NCBI GenBank assembly: GCA_963921195.1
Contig: OY992537.1
Location: forward strand, 207,517,736 to 207,581,735
Reading direction: 5' to 3'
DNA: 64,000 nucleotides
Source of the DNA: Pegoplata infirma
Lineage: Eukaryota > Arthropoda > Insecta > Diptera > Anthomyiidae
Every line of letters starts with the position of its first letter. The first letter of the stretch is position 1. Both the position numbers and the translations under genes were made by a program. The notes under the pieces were generated by a model. The model saw only the letters and a program-made list of their open reading frames with translations, was not told the DNA's origin and made no database searches. Shown in pieces: positions 45,339 through 56,597 of this stretch.

Positions 45339-45794
45339 TAGAGATGGGAACATGAGCAGCTAAGAGCGTGAGTGTGACTGAATTCAATTTTACTCACGTG
45401 ATTGTGAGTGAGTGTGAGAAAGATTATTGCGTGAAAGAGTGAGCGTGAGTTGATTTTTTTGCGTGAGTTTGCGTGATTTATTTTCTCTTCATATTTCCTT
45501 TCATTCCAAAAAAAGCAACAAAAAAAATGTAAAATTTTGCTTAACTTCAGATATCGTCCCGAAAAAATCAAAACAAATGTAAAATTTTAGATTTTGCTGA
45601 AAATTTTGAAAGATTTTTGAAATTATTTTTAGTATAAATAAGAATATCGTGAGTGTGAGTCAACGTTAGCGTGAGTGACTCTTGCATCGGCGTACGTGAG
45701 TGTGAGTTGTATTAAATTTACACACGTGATTGTGAGTGAGTGTTAGAAGAAAAATTATTATGAAAGTTAAAATTCACTCACGTGACCATCTCTT
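45339..45794. mobile_element. Mirror copy of the CGTGAG MITE in the right arm, 8-bp TSD
   Basis: TAGAGATGGGAACATGAGC to CACGTGACCATCTCTT, flanked by AGACAAAC at 45331-45338 and 45795-45802, the reverse complement of the left-arm duplication. Its length (456 bp) equals the left copy. It occupies the mirror position in the palindrome. Confidence 0.8.
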
Positions 45795-46725
45795 AGACAA
45801 ACATCTAATCTTTAAAAAAAAATTTACAAAAAAAACAAATGTGGCCGGATTTTTTATAAATTGACTTTTTTAAAAAATGGAAAATTTCAGATCGGGTTCT
45901 GAATTTTTTTTTTATTTCACTCACACTTTTTTATTCCACTGACACTCACTCACAACGACGTGAGTAAAATTGATTTTCAATCACGCTCACTTGTGATCAT
46001 GTGTCAATCACGCACAAATCTAATTATGTTACCATCTCTTGTTTATATGCATAGGCACATAAAATTACTACTAGCAATAAGAATTATGAATAATACCTGA
46101 ATTACAAGCATTTCTGAAAAAAATTAAAAATGTCCTATCACAAAACTTAGCATAACTCATTCATTTTTTAACCGATTGTTATGTTTTTTGGTGTTTTGGA
46201 AAGCTACTTTACTATACTTTTATACAAAAATAATAAAAAAATTGTTTAATGATGCACTTTCAACTTAGAGTATAAAGAACATGACAAATTTTTCAAAAAA
46301 TTGGATTTTTTTTAACTTAAACGATCATAGCTCAGCCAATTCTTGATCGATTTTTAATATTTTTGTCTTGTTTAAAAGGTAAGACTTATACCTTTCAAAA
46401 AAATCTATAAAATCGAAAATCGGTTGCAAACTAACAACGTAATAATTTTTTAAAGTTGTAATTTAAGAATTGCCGTTTTTCGACACATTTGCCAATAAAA
46501 AACGTGCTTAACGAAGTGATCCAGAAAAACTATGAGTATATCAGTACTCTATGGACTCCAACCAACCCGAATTTTCATATGAAAACCCCTGCATTTTTTT
46601 GGTGTAGCACAGTGTTATTAATCGTAATCGCATGATTTTTTTGTCGATTACGATTACGATTAATTGGCGCGATTAATCGCGATTACGATTACGATTTTAA
46701 TCGTTTTGCAAACTCTATCTTAGAC

Positions 46726-47159
46726 GATACATCCACTATATTGATATAAAATGCTTTGACAAATAGCAATTTATATCAATACCGGGTAATGAAACAGTTC
46801 GGGAAAATAAAAACCCTTATTTTAATACATACTTCCACTGTATGTTGTATCTTCAAATATAAATAAAAAAAAAATGAAAAATATCTGAAAATTGTCTACA
46901 TAAATATTTTGTTGAAAATATGCCGCGCGCGCGACTGTAGCGTTAAATTTTCCAGCATTTAATTAAAAACATGTCATTTTCTGTATAATGATCTACAACA
47001 ACAATAATAATAATAATAAATACCATGTTTTACATTGTTGTATTTTGCTACAATTGCCCCAGAACTATTATTACTGTGCTTTTTTTTTGTAAATTTTTTT
47101 TTCTGTTGCTTATACATCTCCTTGTAATAATATTTTCTGTAGAAAAATTTTCTCTGTTT
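46726..47159. other. Spacer with GCGCGCGCG and (TAA)n
   Basis: ATGCCGCGCGCGCGACTGTA at 46920 is an isolated CG-rich spot; ACAACAATAATAATAATAAT at 46996. No gene. Confidence 0.4.
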
Positions 47160-47265
47160 ATGACCCTACTTTGTGATGGAGAATATATGAAAGTTTGTCA
47201 ATACGTTTGTAACACATCGAAATATTGGTTAAGGACCCAGTATGTAAGTGTGTCCTTAAGGGAAG
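47160..47265 (-). repeat. mini-me-like fragment
   Basis: ATGAAAGTTTGTCAATACGT, GTAACACATCGAAATATTGG and AAGGACCCAGTATGTAA match the terminal 100 bp of the minus-oriented mini-me-like copies. The GTCY tract is absent. Confidence 0.5.
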
Positions 47266-47926
47266 ATTAATCAGAAACAGGCAAATGGTTGGGCCTGAGA
47301 AATTTCACGACTGACATGGACTGTACTTAATCAAAAGCATGCAAATACTCTGCTTTCGCTCTCAAGAGGTGAGATTTTTATAGCGGTTGGTGTGATAACT
47401 AGCAGCGCTATTTTAAAAGAAATTGTGATGTTGAGAACACGTTTAAGTTTTGCTAGAGCTGTATTGATGAGGAGGAATAAGAAGCTTGCAGACTTGTTCT
47501 TTGGAATTGTCCGGCTCTTTCTGGCCTGATATTTGTTTTACTGGGGCCAATTCAGTTGTACTATCTCTCTGATTTATCAAATGTAAAAATTCAAAATGGA
47601 GTTTCCTAAAAGCATGTACAAGTAGGTTAACTCTCTAATTGTCCCGTGGTAACACAGCGAACCTTAGAGTGTGTGGGAGCTAAAGTTTTGGAATATCAGC
47701 CACTTCAAACCCAAACTACCCTTTCTTCCTTATGATATTTAATGTCAAACATAATTACATTGAAGGATTTATAAAATTCGTTGAAACCATTTATTTGTAT
47801 TCTCTTTTTTGTTTGTAAGAGTAGTTCAAGTTTTCCGGGATCTACTTTATAATGGAAAATTACTACTAGTTATGCGTACTCATTAGTTAGGCACTTGTCA
47901 TTGTATTGTTGGTGATGCATGTATAT
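47266..47926. other. Unassigned, less repetitive stretch
   Basis: This stretch is visibly richer in G and C than its surroundings and free of the repeat words seen elsewhere (for example GGTTGGGCCTGAGAAATTTC, GCTCTTTCTGGCCTGATATT, AACACAGCGAACCTTAGAGT). All frames contain stops and no domain was recognised. It could be a decayed coding relic or single-copy non-coding DNA. Confidence 0.4.
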
Positions 47927-48940
47927 GGGGCATTCCAGGCCAAATTCCTCACTTTTAGAAATGTTTTAATACGTATTAAATGCAACTTGCACTCAAACTT
48001 TCAGCCTTTTCTACCAAGTTGGTGTGGAGTAATCAATTTTTTAAAGTGGCAATTTGTTCAAAAAATTTTAAAAATTTAAATTTTCAAATAATTTTTACCA
48101 AAAAAAATTTAGATAACTTAAACAAAGTTGGACAACATTTTGTTGGTATTTAAATGTAGTTTTAGAAAAAAAAAATATGAAAAAATTATTCGAAGTAATT
48201 ATCACTTATTTTTTAATGTTTAAAAATTAAAATCGAATTTTTGGTAGAGTCCGAAACCCTCGATTTTTAAGTCTACAAATGCTACTCTAAATTACTCAAC
48301 TTTTAAGCCATAATTCGTGATTTTTAAATATACCAGAGTCAAAAAAGTGCAATTTTCAAAATTTGAAAAAAAAAAAATAGAACGAATTGTGATCATATCT
48401 CGAATTATTGCTTAAAAGTTGCGTAAATTAGAGTTTAATTTTAAGGGGGTTATTCATAATACCTAAAGTGTACTTAAAGTAGGTTTATTTGACAAATATT
48501 CATGGAATGTCTGTCTTATAAACCTACATCAGATTTAATTTACTCATTATGAATAGCCCAGTAAGACTATAAAAAAAATATGGAGGTTTCGGACTTTTTC
48601 AAATAGTAGATTTTAATTTTTAAACGTTAAAAACGAGTAATAATTACTTCGGATAATTTTTTGATATTTTTTTCTTAAACTACATTTAAATACCAACAAA
48701 ACGCTGTCCTACTTTTTTTAAGATATCTATATTTTTTACTGGTCAAAATTAATTGAACATTTAAATTTTTAATTTTTTTTTAAAAAATCGCCATTTTGAA
48801 AAATTGAAAAATCAATAACAAAATGGTATAAAAATCTGAAAATTTGAGAACAAGTTGCATTTAAAACGCACTAAAACATATAAAAAAAATAATCGAAGGG
48901 GGTCGGGCCTAAAAGTGAGTGATTTGGCCTGGAATGCCCC
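47927..48940. mobile_element. Palindromic element, GGGGCATTCCAGGCCAAAT ends
   Basis: The left end GGGGCATTCCAGGCCAAATT is mirrored by ATTTGGCCTGGAATGCCCC; inner blocks (TTAATACG..GCAACTTGCA and TGCATTTAAAACGCACTAAA; CCGAAACCCTCGATTT and AGGTTTCGGA) also pair. A distinct small MITE sits near the axis. A target duplication is not certain (TAT/TTAT). A related end occurs at 61237. Confidence 0.7.
48445..48559. mobile_element. Small MITE at the palindrome axis (GGGGTTATTCATAAT)
   Basis: GGGGGTTATTCATAATACC is mirrored by CATTATGAATAGCCC; TAGGTTTATTTGAC and TATAAACCTAC pair inside. About 115 bp, centred in the 47927-48940 element. Confidence 0.55.
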
Positions 48941-49519
48941 TTATGTTTGTGAAGATACATATAAACATCTTCCCTTTGCGTTAAATGTGGCCAAATTGAA
49001 TATTTAAGTTTTTTGTATATAAGTTATTAAATTACATTGATTGAAATACGTTTTTTGTATTCACGCCCACAAAAGGTTTTTTTTTCAAAAATACATGAAC
49101 AACGATCTTAAATGGCGATATCGCGAAAACCACTTCACAAACTTCAAAAATTTAAAAATTAAGAAAAATTATTACCAGGGCAAGGGGGTTCATGTAAATA
49201 CATGTATGTTGTCGTAAGCCTGAGAACAGCTTAAAGCATTTATCTTTGCGAATCATCGAATTTGCTTAAAAATGGGATTGATTTGTTAGTGCATATTTTG
49301 GTGAAAATGCATGTTTTTGAATATTTTGCATTAACTACATATTTTCTTGCATATATTTTAATATTTAAAAAAAAAAAAAATATTTTTTATTTTTGCTATC
49401 TTTGTGAATACATATTGTGTAATTTTTTTTTATAAAAATGTGCAAATCGGTTCATAAGCGCTGAGATACTTCCCTTGTCAGTGCATTTTTATAAAAATAA
49501 TGTAAGCAAAAAGTTGCGG
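48941..49519. other. AT-rich spacer with one orphan element end
   Basis: AAATCGGTTCATAAGCGCTG followed by AGATACTTCCCTTGTCAGT (about 49445-49485) matches the right end of the 55737-56302 element. Otherwise unremarkable. Confidence 0.5.
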
Positions 49520-49527
49520 AATATAGT

Positions 49528-50781
49528 TAGGCTGACCATTCGTACTGATTTGATCAGTACATGTACTGATTTTTGATCACGTGTACTGATCAAAAAACGT
49601 TGTACTGATTTGTACTGATTTATTAAAATATGTACTAATTGTACTGATTTTTCAAAATTTCAACATAAAAAATAATTTTATTCCAAAATTCTGTACAAAA
49701 ACTTGAATTTCCATAATATATATAAGTCGTCAGAGTTGTTTTTATAACTTAAGTCTTAAAATGAGATAGTTTATAAAAACGCAAAAATAAATCTGAGCAT
49801 GAGGTTATTTTGATCTTCCTAAATTTATATGAAAATGCGCACAAAATCTTTGAGGTTTTCTATAACAAAAAGTTTAATGGGCCGATGGATTTTTTAAATT
49901 TTTAGAAAGATGATGTAAATTGCAATAATCCAAATGATTCTGAGATCTTAGATGAGGTAATGTCATCAGAGCTTATTCGAAAAAGCGCTCAGAAAATCAG
50001 GGCCTTTAACACAAACACTTGCTTATTAGCTGTGAAATTTTCTTACAGGAAAAGTTGTCAAAACTTACGGAAAAATTCTTCAAAATCTGAGGGATTTTCT
50101 TATTCTCAAAACCTGTGGAATTTTGTGGAATATTTTCTGCACTGAAACGATCAAAACATTCAAATGAAGTCGTTTAAAGTCAACTAAATTTTCTGCAAAA
50201 TAACGACAACAGTTGTTTTTTGCAGTTGTTTTTTAACAGTTTTTTTTTTGCAGTTGTTTTTTGCAGTTGTTTTTTCAAAATACTTGGGGTCAAGTTAGTT
50301 TAACCGACATTTTTTGAGTGTTGAAAAAACATCAGTGTTCGGCCCATTTTGTAAAGTTCGGCCGAACCCGTACTTTTTTTATTTAAAAAAAAATTGTTTT
50401 TGAGAATAATTACGAAAAAACAACTAAAAAAAAGTGTTTTTTTATTAGTTGTTCTATTTAATAGTTAAAAAAAAATATTTTGTACTTTTGTATACTTAAA
50501 AAAAATGGAAAAATGTTGCTCAAGTTGATTTTTATGGAAAAAAATAAATAATACTTTTTAACAATAGCCCGATTTGAGGTGTAAAGTACTGGTAAGTGCA
50601 CTGGTAATATGGCTAAATTTTAAGACGATGAAAAGCAAAACATACAAAAACGTTGTTCGGTAAAGTTCGGTCAAAATTTCACCGAACAGTGGCTGAACGT
50701 CACTTTAGTTATTTCTAGAAAAAAAAAAAACATAAAAACTTGGGCGTACTGATTTAAGCTCAGAAAAAAATGGTCACCCTA
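49528..50781. mobile_element. hAT-like element with GTACTGAT repeats, 8-bp TSD
   Basis: The ends TAGGCTGACCATTCGTACTGA and TCA..AAATGGTCACCCTA are flanked by AATATAGT at 49520-49527 and 50782-50789. The left subterminal region has seven or more (T)GTACTGAT words, and one GTACTGATTT is near the right end. AAAGTTCGGCCGAAC / GTTCGGTAAAGTTCGG and (TTGCAGTTGTTTT)n occur inside. The 61-codon frame at 49960 is unrecognised. Non-autonomous. Confidence 0.8.
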
Positions 50782-50789
50782 AATATAGT

Positions 50790-52210
50790 GTAAATCCTGT
50801 AAAAATATTTATACAATTTTCATGGAGTAATTTTGGTGAAGGGTTTTATCTAAAAGATGGAAAGGAGTAAAAAAATCCGAATTCGGGACGAGCTAACGTA
50901 CATATTTGTAAATATTTAGACAAAGGTGGAGCAAATTTAGATTTTTTCGAATTTCGAAAACGTTGTTTCTTGCTTTGCAAAAAATATTTTTAATTATTTT
51001 TTTGCTGAATATATAACATAACATTAGCTCAGTGTTGAAAAGATGTATATTTTTAAATTGGCTTTTAATGCATTGTGAAATAAATTAAAAAAATATTTTT
51101 GGAGAAAAAAAATTTTACAGACAAAAAAAAATTTTACCATAAAATTACTTTTTCAGTAATGTCAGAAAATAAACTAATATTTCAAGCCAAAAAAAAATCA
51201 CAAACATTTTTTCACTTTGTTCAAAACTTGCCGACTTCAAGTCAAAAAAGGAACCCAAAGCCAATGTCCTACAGGCCCAATATTTTTGTGTGTTAATATC
51301 GACCCTAAAAGGCAACTTTCCCGAACCCGACGTTTTTAAAATTAAAAAAAAAAAACTGAATTTGATCCAGTATAATTTACACGTACATATAAATATTTTT
51401 CACAATAGGACTGAATTTTATGTTTTACGACTTTTTATGAATAAAAACGCGATTTTTAGTGCATGAACTTCCTTGCCCTGATTATTACTTTTAATTTTTC
51501 AAAAATCTCAAATTTTAGTTGAAGTTTCCTAAAAATCAAAAACTTGGATCAAAAGATTTGAATCAATTCATTTATTTCCAAAATATACAATTTTTGTGGA
51601 AATTTTCGAAAAATTTTTGCAAATTTAAAATGTCGTTATTGCGAAAACCGTTTTATTATTATTTTTTTTTGAAATTGAGTTGAGCGCATAAAAATTTTTA
51701 AATATGATGTGTCGCAAGACACATTTTTTTAAATGTTTAAATATCAAAATTTTGTTCGCTGGGCGCCACGGGTCAAGTACCACATCAGTTTGGATGAAAA
51801 CCTTTTTCTGCATTTTTTTGCTGTTTATTTAGTGTGGAATACATCTTATACACGAGAAATGTATTTATTATTGCAGTTATATAACGCTTTAAAATTAATG
51901 TTCTTTTATCTTTTTTTTTAACTTTTCAGAAAAATATGTTTATTTATTTTAGCAAAAATAATTGTTATTTCGTAGGAAATTGTAATTGTTAAAAGGAAAA
52001 TGACTTACAGTAAAGCAATTAATTGCATTGACTATTATACATTACTCTGATTAAGGTCATGTATGCAACTTAAAGTGCATTTTATTTCCTAATTAAAAGT
52101 TTTAAAACATTATTCTTTTTAGTCTGCTATCACAAGGCCCGTCTGAGTCTAGGGGATTTTAAAATTTAAAGTCCTTAAGCTGTGGTCGAAATAATCGCAG
52201 TCAAAAACAT
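50790..52210. other. AT-rich spacer, nothing recognised
   Basis: No TIRs, RNA genes or credible frames; the short K/F/N-rich open frames at 51099 and 51625-51921 are treated as chance. Confidence 0.4.
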
Positions 52211-52214
52211 GGCT

Positions 52215-52620
52215 TTATTTATGATATCATGATATCGAGGCAATATCACCCAATTATCACATATTATACGAAAACGATAGTGTTTTCGTTCTTAATGTAC
52301 ATTTCCTTATGATATCGTTTTTCCATAAAAATATGATATCGTTTTCGCTATCGTTAACTCCAGTCATAACGATAGTAAAATCGACATTTTACAAAATTTA
52401 TCGAAAAACTATCGTTATTCCAGGCGATAACGATAGTGTTTCCATATGAAAATGTGATACCGTTTTCGCTATCGAAGTTTCCAGGAATGACGATAGCAAA
52501 ATCGCCTAAAATTCGAAAATGGTATCATAATTTTAATTTAAGGTGATAACGTAATCGGTATCATACAGGTGATACTATTTTCGCTATCACTTATCGTAAT
52601 TTGGTTATAGGGTTACACTT
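52215..52620. repeat. GATATCG / CGATAGCG repeat, partial copy
   Basis: GATATCGAGGCAATATCACC, GAAAACGATAGTGTTTTCGT and GATATCGTTTTCGCTATCG occur in the same order as in 52811-53120. A direct, diverged partial copy about 600 bp upstream of the complete element; the terminal CCCAATAAAC is missing. Confidence 0.6.
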
Positions 52621-52810
52621 TTTTAAAATTTTTAAAAATGTTATTCCTTTAACTTGTTTTGTACCTTGGTAATTTTTAAATATGTAAGTCATTTTAATAA
52701 CCACTTACGTATTTAACAAGTAACTTGTTAACTACTACATTTATAGCGTTGCATATCTTAAACGCATATTATTTTTTTTTTGTTATGCGTAAGTTAGATA
52801 TTTTGCATTA

Positions 52811-53467
52811 CCCAATAAACCAAACGATACCGTTATGATATCGAAGCAATATCACCTAGGTGATATTCATTATCATAAGTGATTATTATAAGTGATACGA
52901 AAACGATAGTGTTTTCGTTCTAAAGTGTACCTTTCCTTATGATAGCGTTTTCCAATGAAAAAGTGATATCGTTTTCGCTATCGGTAAAACGATAGTAGAA
53001 TCGCCTTTGTCCAGTCTAGTATCGAAAATATATCGTTATTCCAGGCGATTATGATATCATTGGCGATATCGTTGGTGATATCATTGGCGATACCGTTGGT
53101 GATATCGTTGGTGATATAATTGTCGATATTATTAGCAATTATGTTTTCAATAATGTAATTTGACCGCGGCATTTTATTGAAAATATTAATAAAACATGAG
53201 TACTTACAGTTTGGAGTCCTTTAATAGTTGAATTATATCGATAATTGACAAAAAAATACCATAAAAGCATGTTTTTGCTTTTAGAACAATTACATTTCAT
53301 ATTCACAATATTTTTTTAATAAATAAAATAATTTGTGAAAATGTTTGAAGTTTATTTCAAATCTAAATATTCCAATTGTTGTTTGGAATTTATTTTTTCA
53401 TTATTCGCTTCAATTATCATAGAAGTAATAACGTTTACGCTATCATATCGTTCTTGTGTTTATTGGG
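52811..53467. mobile_element. TIR element, CCCAATAAAC ends, TA duplication
   Basis: CCCAATAAACCAAACGATAC mirrors ATATCGTTCTTGTGTTTATTGGG, with TA on both outer sides (52809-52810, 53468-53469). The interior is rich in GTGATATCG/CGATAGCGAAAAC and includes a 12-bp minisatellite (GATATCGTTGGT-type units) at 53040-53125. Non-coding; the 64-codon minus frame is a reading of the minisatellite. Confidence 0.7.
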
Positions 53468-53469
53468 TA

Positions 53470-54009
53470 CGTATTTACTTAGAGAGAAGTCTACCTAACG
53501 AAAGTATTTGATAGACCGACAATTTTAAATTTAAACACTTTTTAGCACTGTTGCTTCTGAACTTAAAACATCAGAGAGTTAAATTTCCATTTAAAAAATG
53601 TTCTAACACACGTTCAAGATTAGCAACCACCACTTCTATCACGAAGGCAATTCAACGTCACTTTTGACGTTTAGAAACGCCAAAATTTATAGTAAGCAAT
53701 TTCATTTTTCTTTTGGAGATTGTTTGTTCCCGCTTTTGTTAGCGTCTTCTTTTGTTTATCATGAAAAACGAATGTCAAATGAAAAATGACTACGCATTTT
53801 GACACTTGATTGCGAGCAATCTATAGTAGAGCAGGCTCTCTACCATCAATTGTATACCATCATTTACAAGATTGTCCACATTAGCAATGATAGTGCTTTC
53901 TATCGATTTTGACGTACGATAGAAGTGGAAGTTGCTAATCTAGACCGTGTGTTACTCCCAGACACTTTTTGAAAAAAAGAATTTCACTAATACATTCAAA
54001 AATTTTTTT
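53470..54009. other. Spacer with weak inverted repeat
   Basis: ACACGTTCAAGATTAGCAAC with CACTTCTATC (53611) is mirrored by GATAGAAGTG and GTTGCTAATCTAGACCGTGTG (53919-53952), giving a ~340-bp TIR candidate containing ACGTCACTTTTGACG. No target duplication resolved. Confidence 0.5.
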
Positions 54010-54268
54010 TCCCAGTAAAATTGTAAATTTACAACTTTTTTGGCGAAATAAAACTTACAAGAAATTCCCGTAAATTTACTATTTTTTTTTTGTAAAAAAT
54101 CTTAGAAATTTTGTAAAATTACAAGTAAAACTGTAAAATTACAAAAAAAAATTTAAATTTCGATAGAAAATTATTTGTTAAAAAAACAAGGAAAACTGTC
54201 AAATATTGGTAAAATGGAATAACGAGACTTTTTCTAGTAATTTCACAAGGTTTTTTTTTTTTTGAGTG
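54010..54268. mobile_element. CACTCAAAAAAAACCTTG family, truncated copy 3
   Basis: The right half is well kept (GGAAAACTGTCAAATATTGG, AACGAGACTTTTTCTAGTAA, then TTTTTGAGTG); the left terminus is missing. Confidence 0.6.
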
Positions 54269-55736
54269 TATCTTTCAGAACATTTTTAAAGTAACATTTC
54301 AATTTAACCAACAAGGATACCCTCCCTAACAGGCAGTAAAAGAAAATAAATAATTTAAAGACGCACTTTTCTACAAAAAGGGTGGCGGCGCATAATCTAA
54401 AATACCAAGAAATCAACACAAACAATTCAAAAAAGGGGTTAAATAAACACATGTTTACAATAATTACTACACCTCGGAAATGGAATTTACAACAATTAAA
54501 TAAATGCTGTTGAATAAACAATTTCATTTAAAATTTAAAATATGCATTAAAAACATAAAAAAAAATATTTGTTAACAAATCTCAGTATTTGTTTAAACAC
54601 ACAAAAAACAAAAAAAAAATCCTTGTAATTAGAGAATAAAATTATCTGTTGTATGTGTTTAAAAACCACTATACAAAATAATTACAAATAATTGTAAACA
54701 AATTTAAATGCATACCAAATGTCCGTCCTACCCATTTCATGTGCTTTCCAGCTTTCACAAAAAAAAAAAACTAGACCAATTTTTGCATTTATATGGTTAA
54801 AAAAAAAGCAGGCCTTATAACCGCAATTGTTGTTAAATTACAATAAACTAACAAAAAAAAATTACTAAACAATTTTTGCAAATTCTGCAAATAGCCTAGG
54901 CATGTTTAAGCATGCATACATAAACAAAATTAAGCTAAAAAAAATTTTTAATTTTAAAATACTAAATTTTATTTACAGTTAAATTTTTTTTTATGTTTTA
55001 AACAATTTATTTATTAAAATACAATACAGAAACGTTAACAATGTGAAAACAGTTAAAGTTCTCTGTGAAGGACAGCGAGATTTTCGGAAGCCAGTCTGGC
55101 CAACTACATTTTTTTTTTTTAATTTATCGTTTTAAAATATGTAATTCAACACTTTTATAGCTGCCAATCTTACATTTAGCGGGTCAAAGGGGAGGGGGAG
55201 AACTGGATTTTTTTCGTTTTTTAAGATTTTCCCATTTCTTTAAAAGAAATTATATGAATATTTTATTCAAGTCGAAAGGGTTTTTTAAGGCCTATCCAAT
55301 GGTGTATCGGTCGTGTCCAAATTCGGCTTCATTAAGTTCGTTATTGTGAAAAATGTATAATCGTTGAGGTAGTTTATATGGAGATGTATGTATGTAAGAC
55401 CGCCAAAATCATATATTATAATCTCTATCAAAATTAAGCTGACCATTATTTTTTCGTTTTACGAAAATCCTGCTAGTTCGGTAGCAGCCCTGTGAAAGAC
55501 CTTCCTTGCAAGTTTTTATTTGCGAAACATCATTTCATTTAATGTAAGTTAGCACATTTAAAAAAACAAAATTAATTTGGCTACGGAAAAATAAATAGAA
55601 AATTTCCGAAGCCAAAAAGTTCAACTCCTGCTTTTGTTGTTACCATTTAAAAATGTTCATTGAAAAAAAAAAAATTATTCACTATTTATATGTTATTTAA
55701 GTTTGCTTAAAGATGAAATTTATATTTTATATTTTT
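54269..55736. other. AT-rich spacer, nothing recognised
   Basis: Poly-A/T tracts; the 94-codon minus frame at 54243-54527 is F/L/K-rich with no recognisable domain and overlaps a repeat end, so it is not called. Confidence 0.4.
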
Positions 55737-56302
55737 AACTTACAAGGGAAGTATCTCAACCCTTATGAACCGATTTTCGTAAAACTTAAAATATATATAA
55801 AAGAGGCGATTTTAAGGTTGGAATTGCATTGTCCCCTTAAGAAACAATGTGGACCTTCGGGAAAATTTCAATAACTCCCGAACTAACAGGAATATCGTCT
55901 AGAGCAAAAATACGTGTCGACTTAAATTTAATAGAGATTATTTCGTGTTCATATGGATATCGTAGGTCTGTGTCTTCATATAAATAACTCCCAAAATTTA
56001 TACATTTTCATGAAAAAAAAATTATTAACGAAGCCGAATATTTGCAAGGTTATACCCCCGTTGGATGGGCATTAAAAAACCCTTACTTCTCATATTTAAA
56101 CATGATATAGTTTTTTCGAGTGAAATGGCTGAAAAATCCAAAAAACAATTTTTTTCGCCATTTTTTGACCCATGTTTTGAACCCCTAAATCCCTGATATG
56201 GCCGATATGCCAAGACACCACAACCTTAGAATTGTCTTCTTTATATATTCAAGTTTCATGCAAATCGGTTCATAAGGGTTGAGATACTTCACTTGTTAGT
56301 TT
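55737..56302. mobile_element. TIR element, AAGTATCTCAACCCTTATGA ends
   Basis: AACTTACAAGGGAAGTATC and TCAACCCTTATGAACCGATT are mirrored by AATCGGTTCATAAGGGTTGA and GATACTTCACTTGTTAGTT, about 40 bp of terminal repeat. The core is unique (GTCCCCTTAAGAAACAATGT, CTTAAATTTAATAGAG). An orphan end is at 49445. No coding frame of note. Confidence 0.65.
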
Positions 56303-56309
56303 GGTTTGC

Positions 56310-56597
56310 CATAAGATCTAGAAAAAAATTCTTCAGCAAATTTTTCCTATGAAAAATCGATTTTTAATGTTTCTTGGCCTCAGAAAAAATTTAAAAATTA
56401 TTCAGCGAAAGAATATATTTTTTTAAATTTAATTTCATATTTTAAACTTATTTTAATTTAGATTTAGAAAAAAAATCTAAAAAAATATTTTTATATTGGT
56501 TTGCTTTAAGATTAAGAAAAAATCTTTTTTTAATGTATGTTGGCCACTTTGGCCTTGGAAAAAATTAAAAAATTCTTCCGTGAAAAAATATTTTTTT
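56310..56597. repeat. ~165-bp tandem repeat, left part
   Basis: Two units with TTGGCCACTTTGGCC, AAATTCTTCCGTGAAAAAATA and a TTTTTAATG element. The array resumes at 59676; the break falls inside a unit at GAAAAAATATTTTTTTT. Confidence 0.65.

Larger units (their letters stand above)
43486..46614. mobile_element. 3.1-kb palindromic element, CACTGTGCTAC ends, 3-bp TSD
   Basis: CACTGTGCTACAAATGAGC mirrors GGTGTAGCACAGTG; TTA borders both ends (43483-43485, 46615-46617). The arms pair over essentially 1.5 kb (ATGAAAATTCGGGTTGGTTG and complement; CCATAGAGTACTGATATACT and complement). Mirrored chance frames in the two arms (44539-44772 plus, 45338-45571 minus) differ at only 2 of 77 codons. CACTR ends with a 3-bp duplication would fit CACTA elements, tentatively. 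Each arm carries a CGTGAG insertion. Confidence 0.75.
42175..46717. mobile_element. hAT-like element, TAGAGTTTGCAAA ends, 8-bp TSD
   Basis: The left end TAGAGTTTGCAAATAATCG and the right end CGTTTTGCAAACTCTA are flanked by TCTTAGAC at 42167-42174 and 46718-46725, an exact 8-bp duplication. Subterminal AATCGCGATTACGATTAATCG strings are repeated at both ends. The left part (42250-43480) has a 60-codon minus frame (42790-42972) that I do not recognise. The right side is taken up by a separate palindrome, so the host element is split 1.3 kb / 0.1 kb. No intact transposase. Confidence 0.8.

Noticed and set aside
44539..45571. Paired 77-codon frames on opposite strands
   Set aside because: Mirror readings of palindrome arms through a CGTGAG element; useful only as a measure of arm identity.
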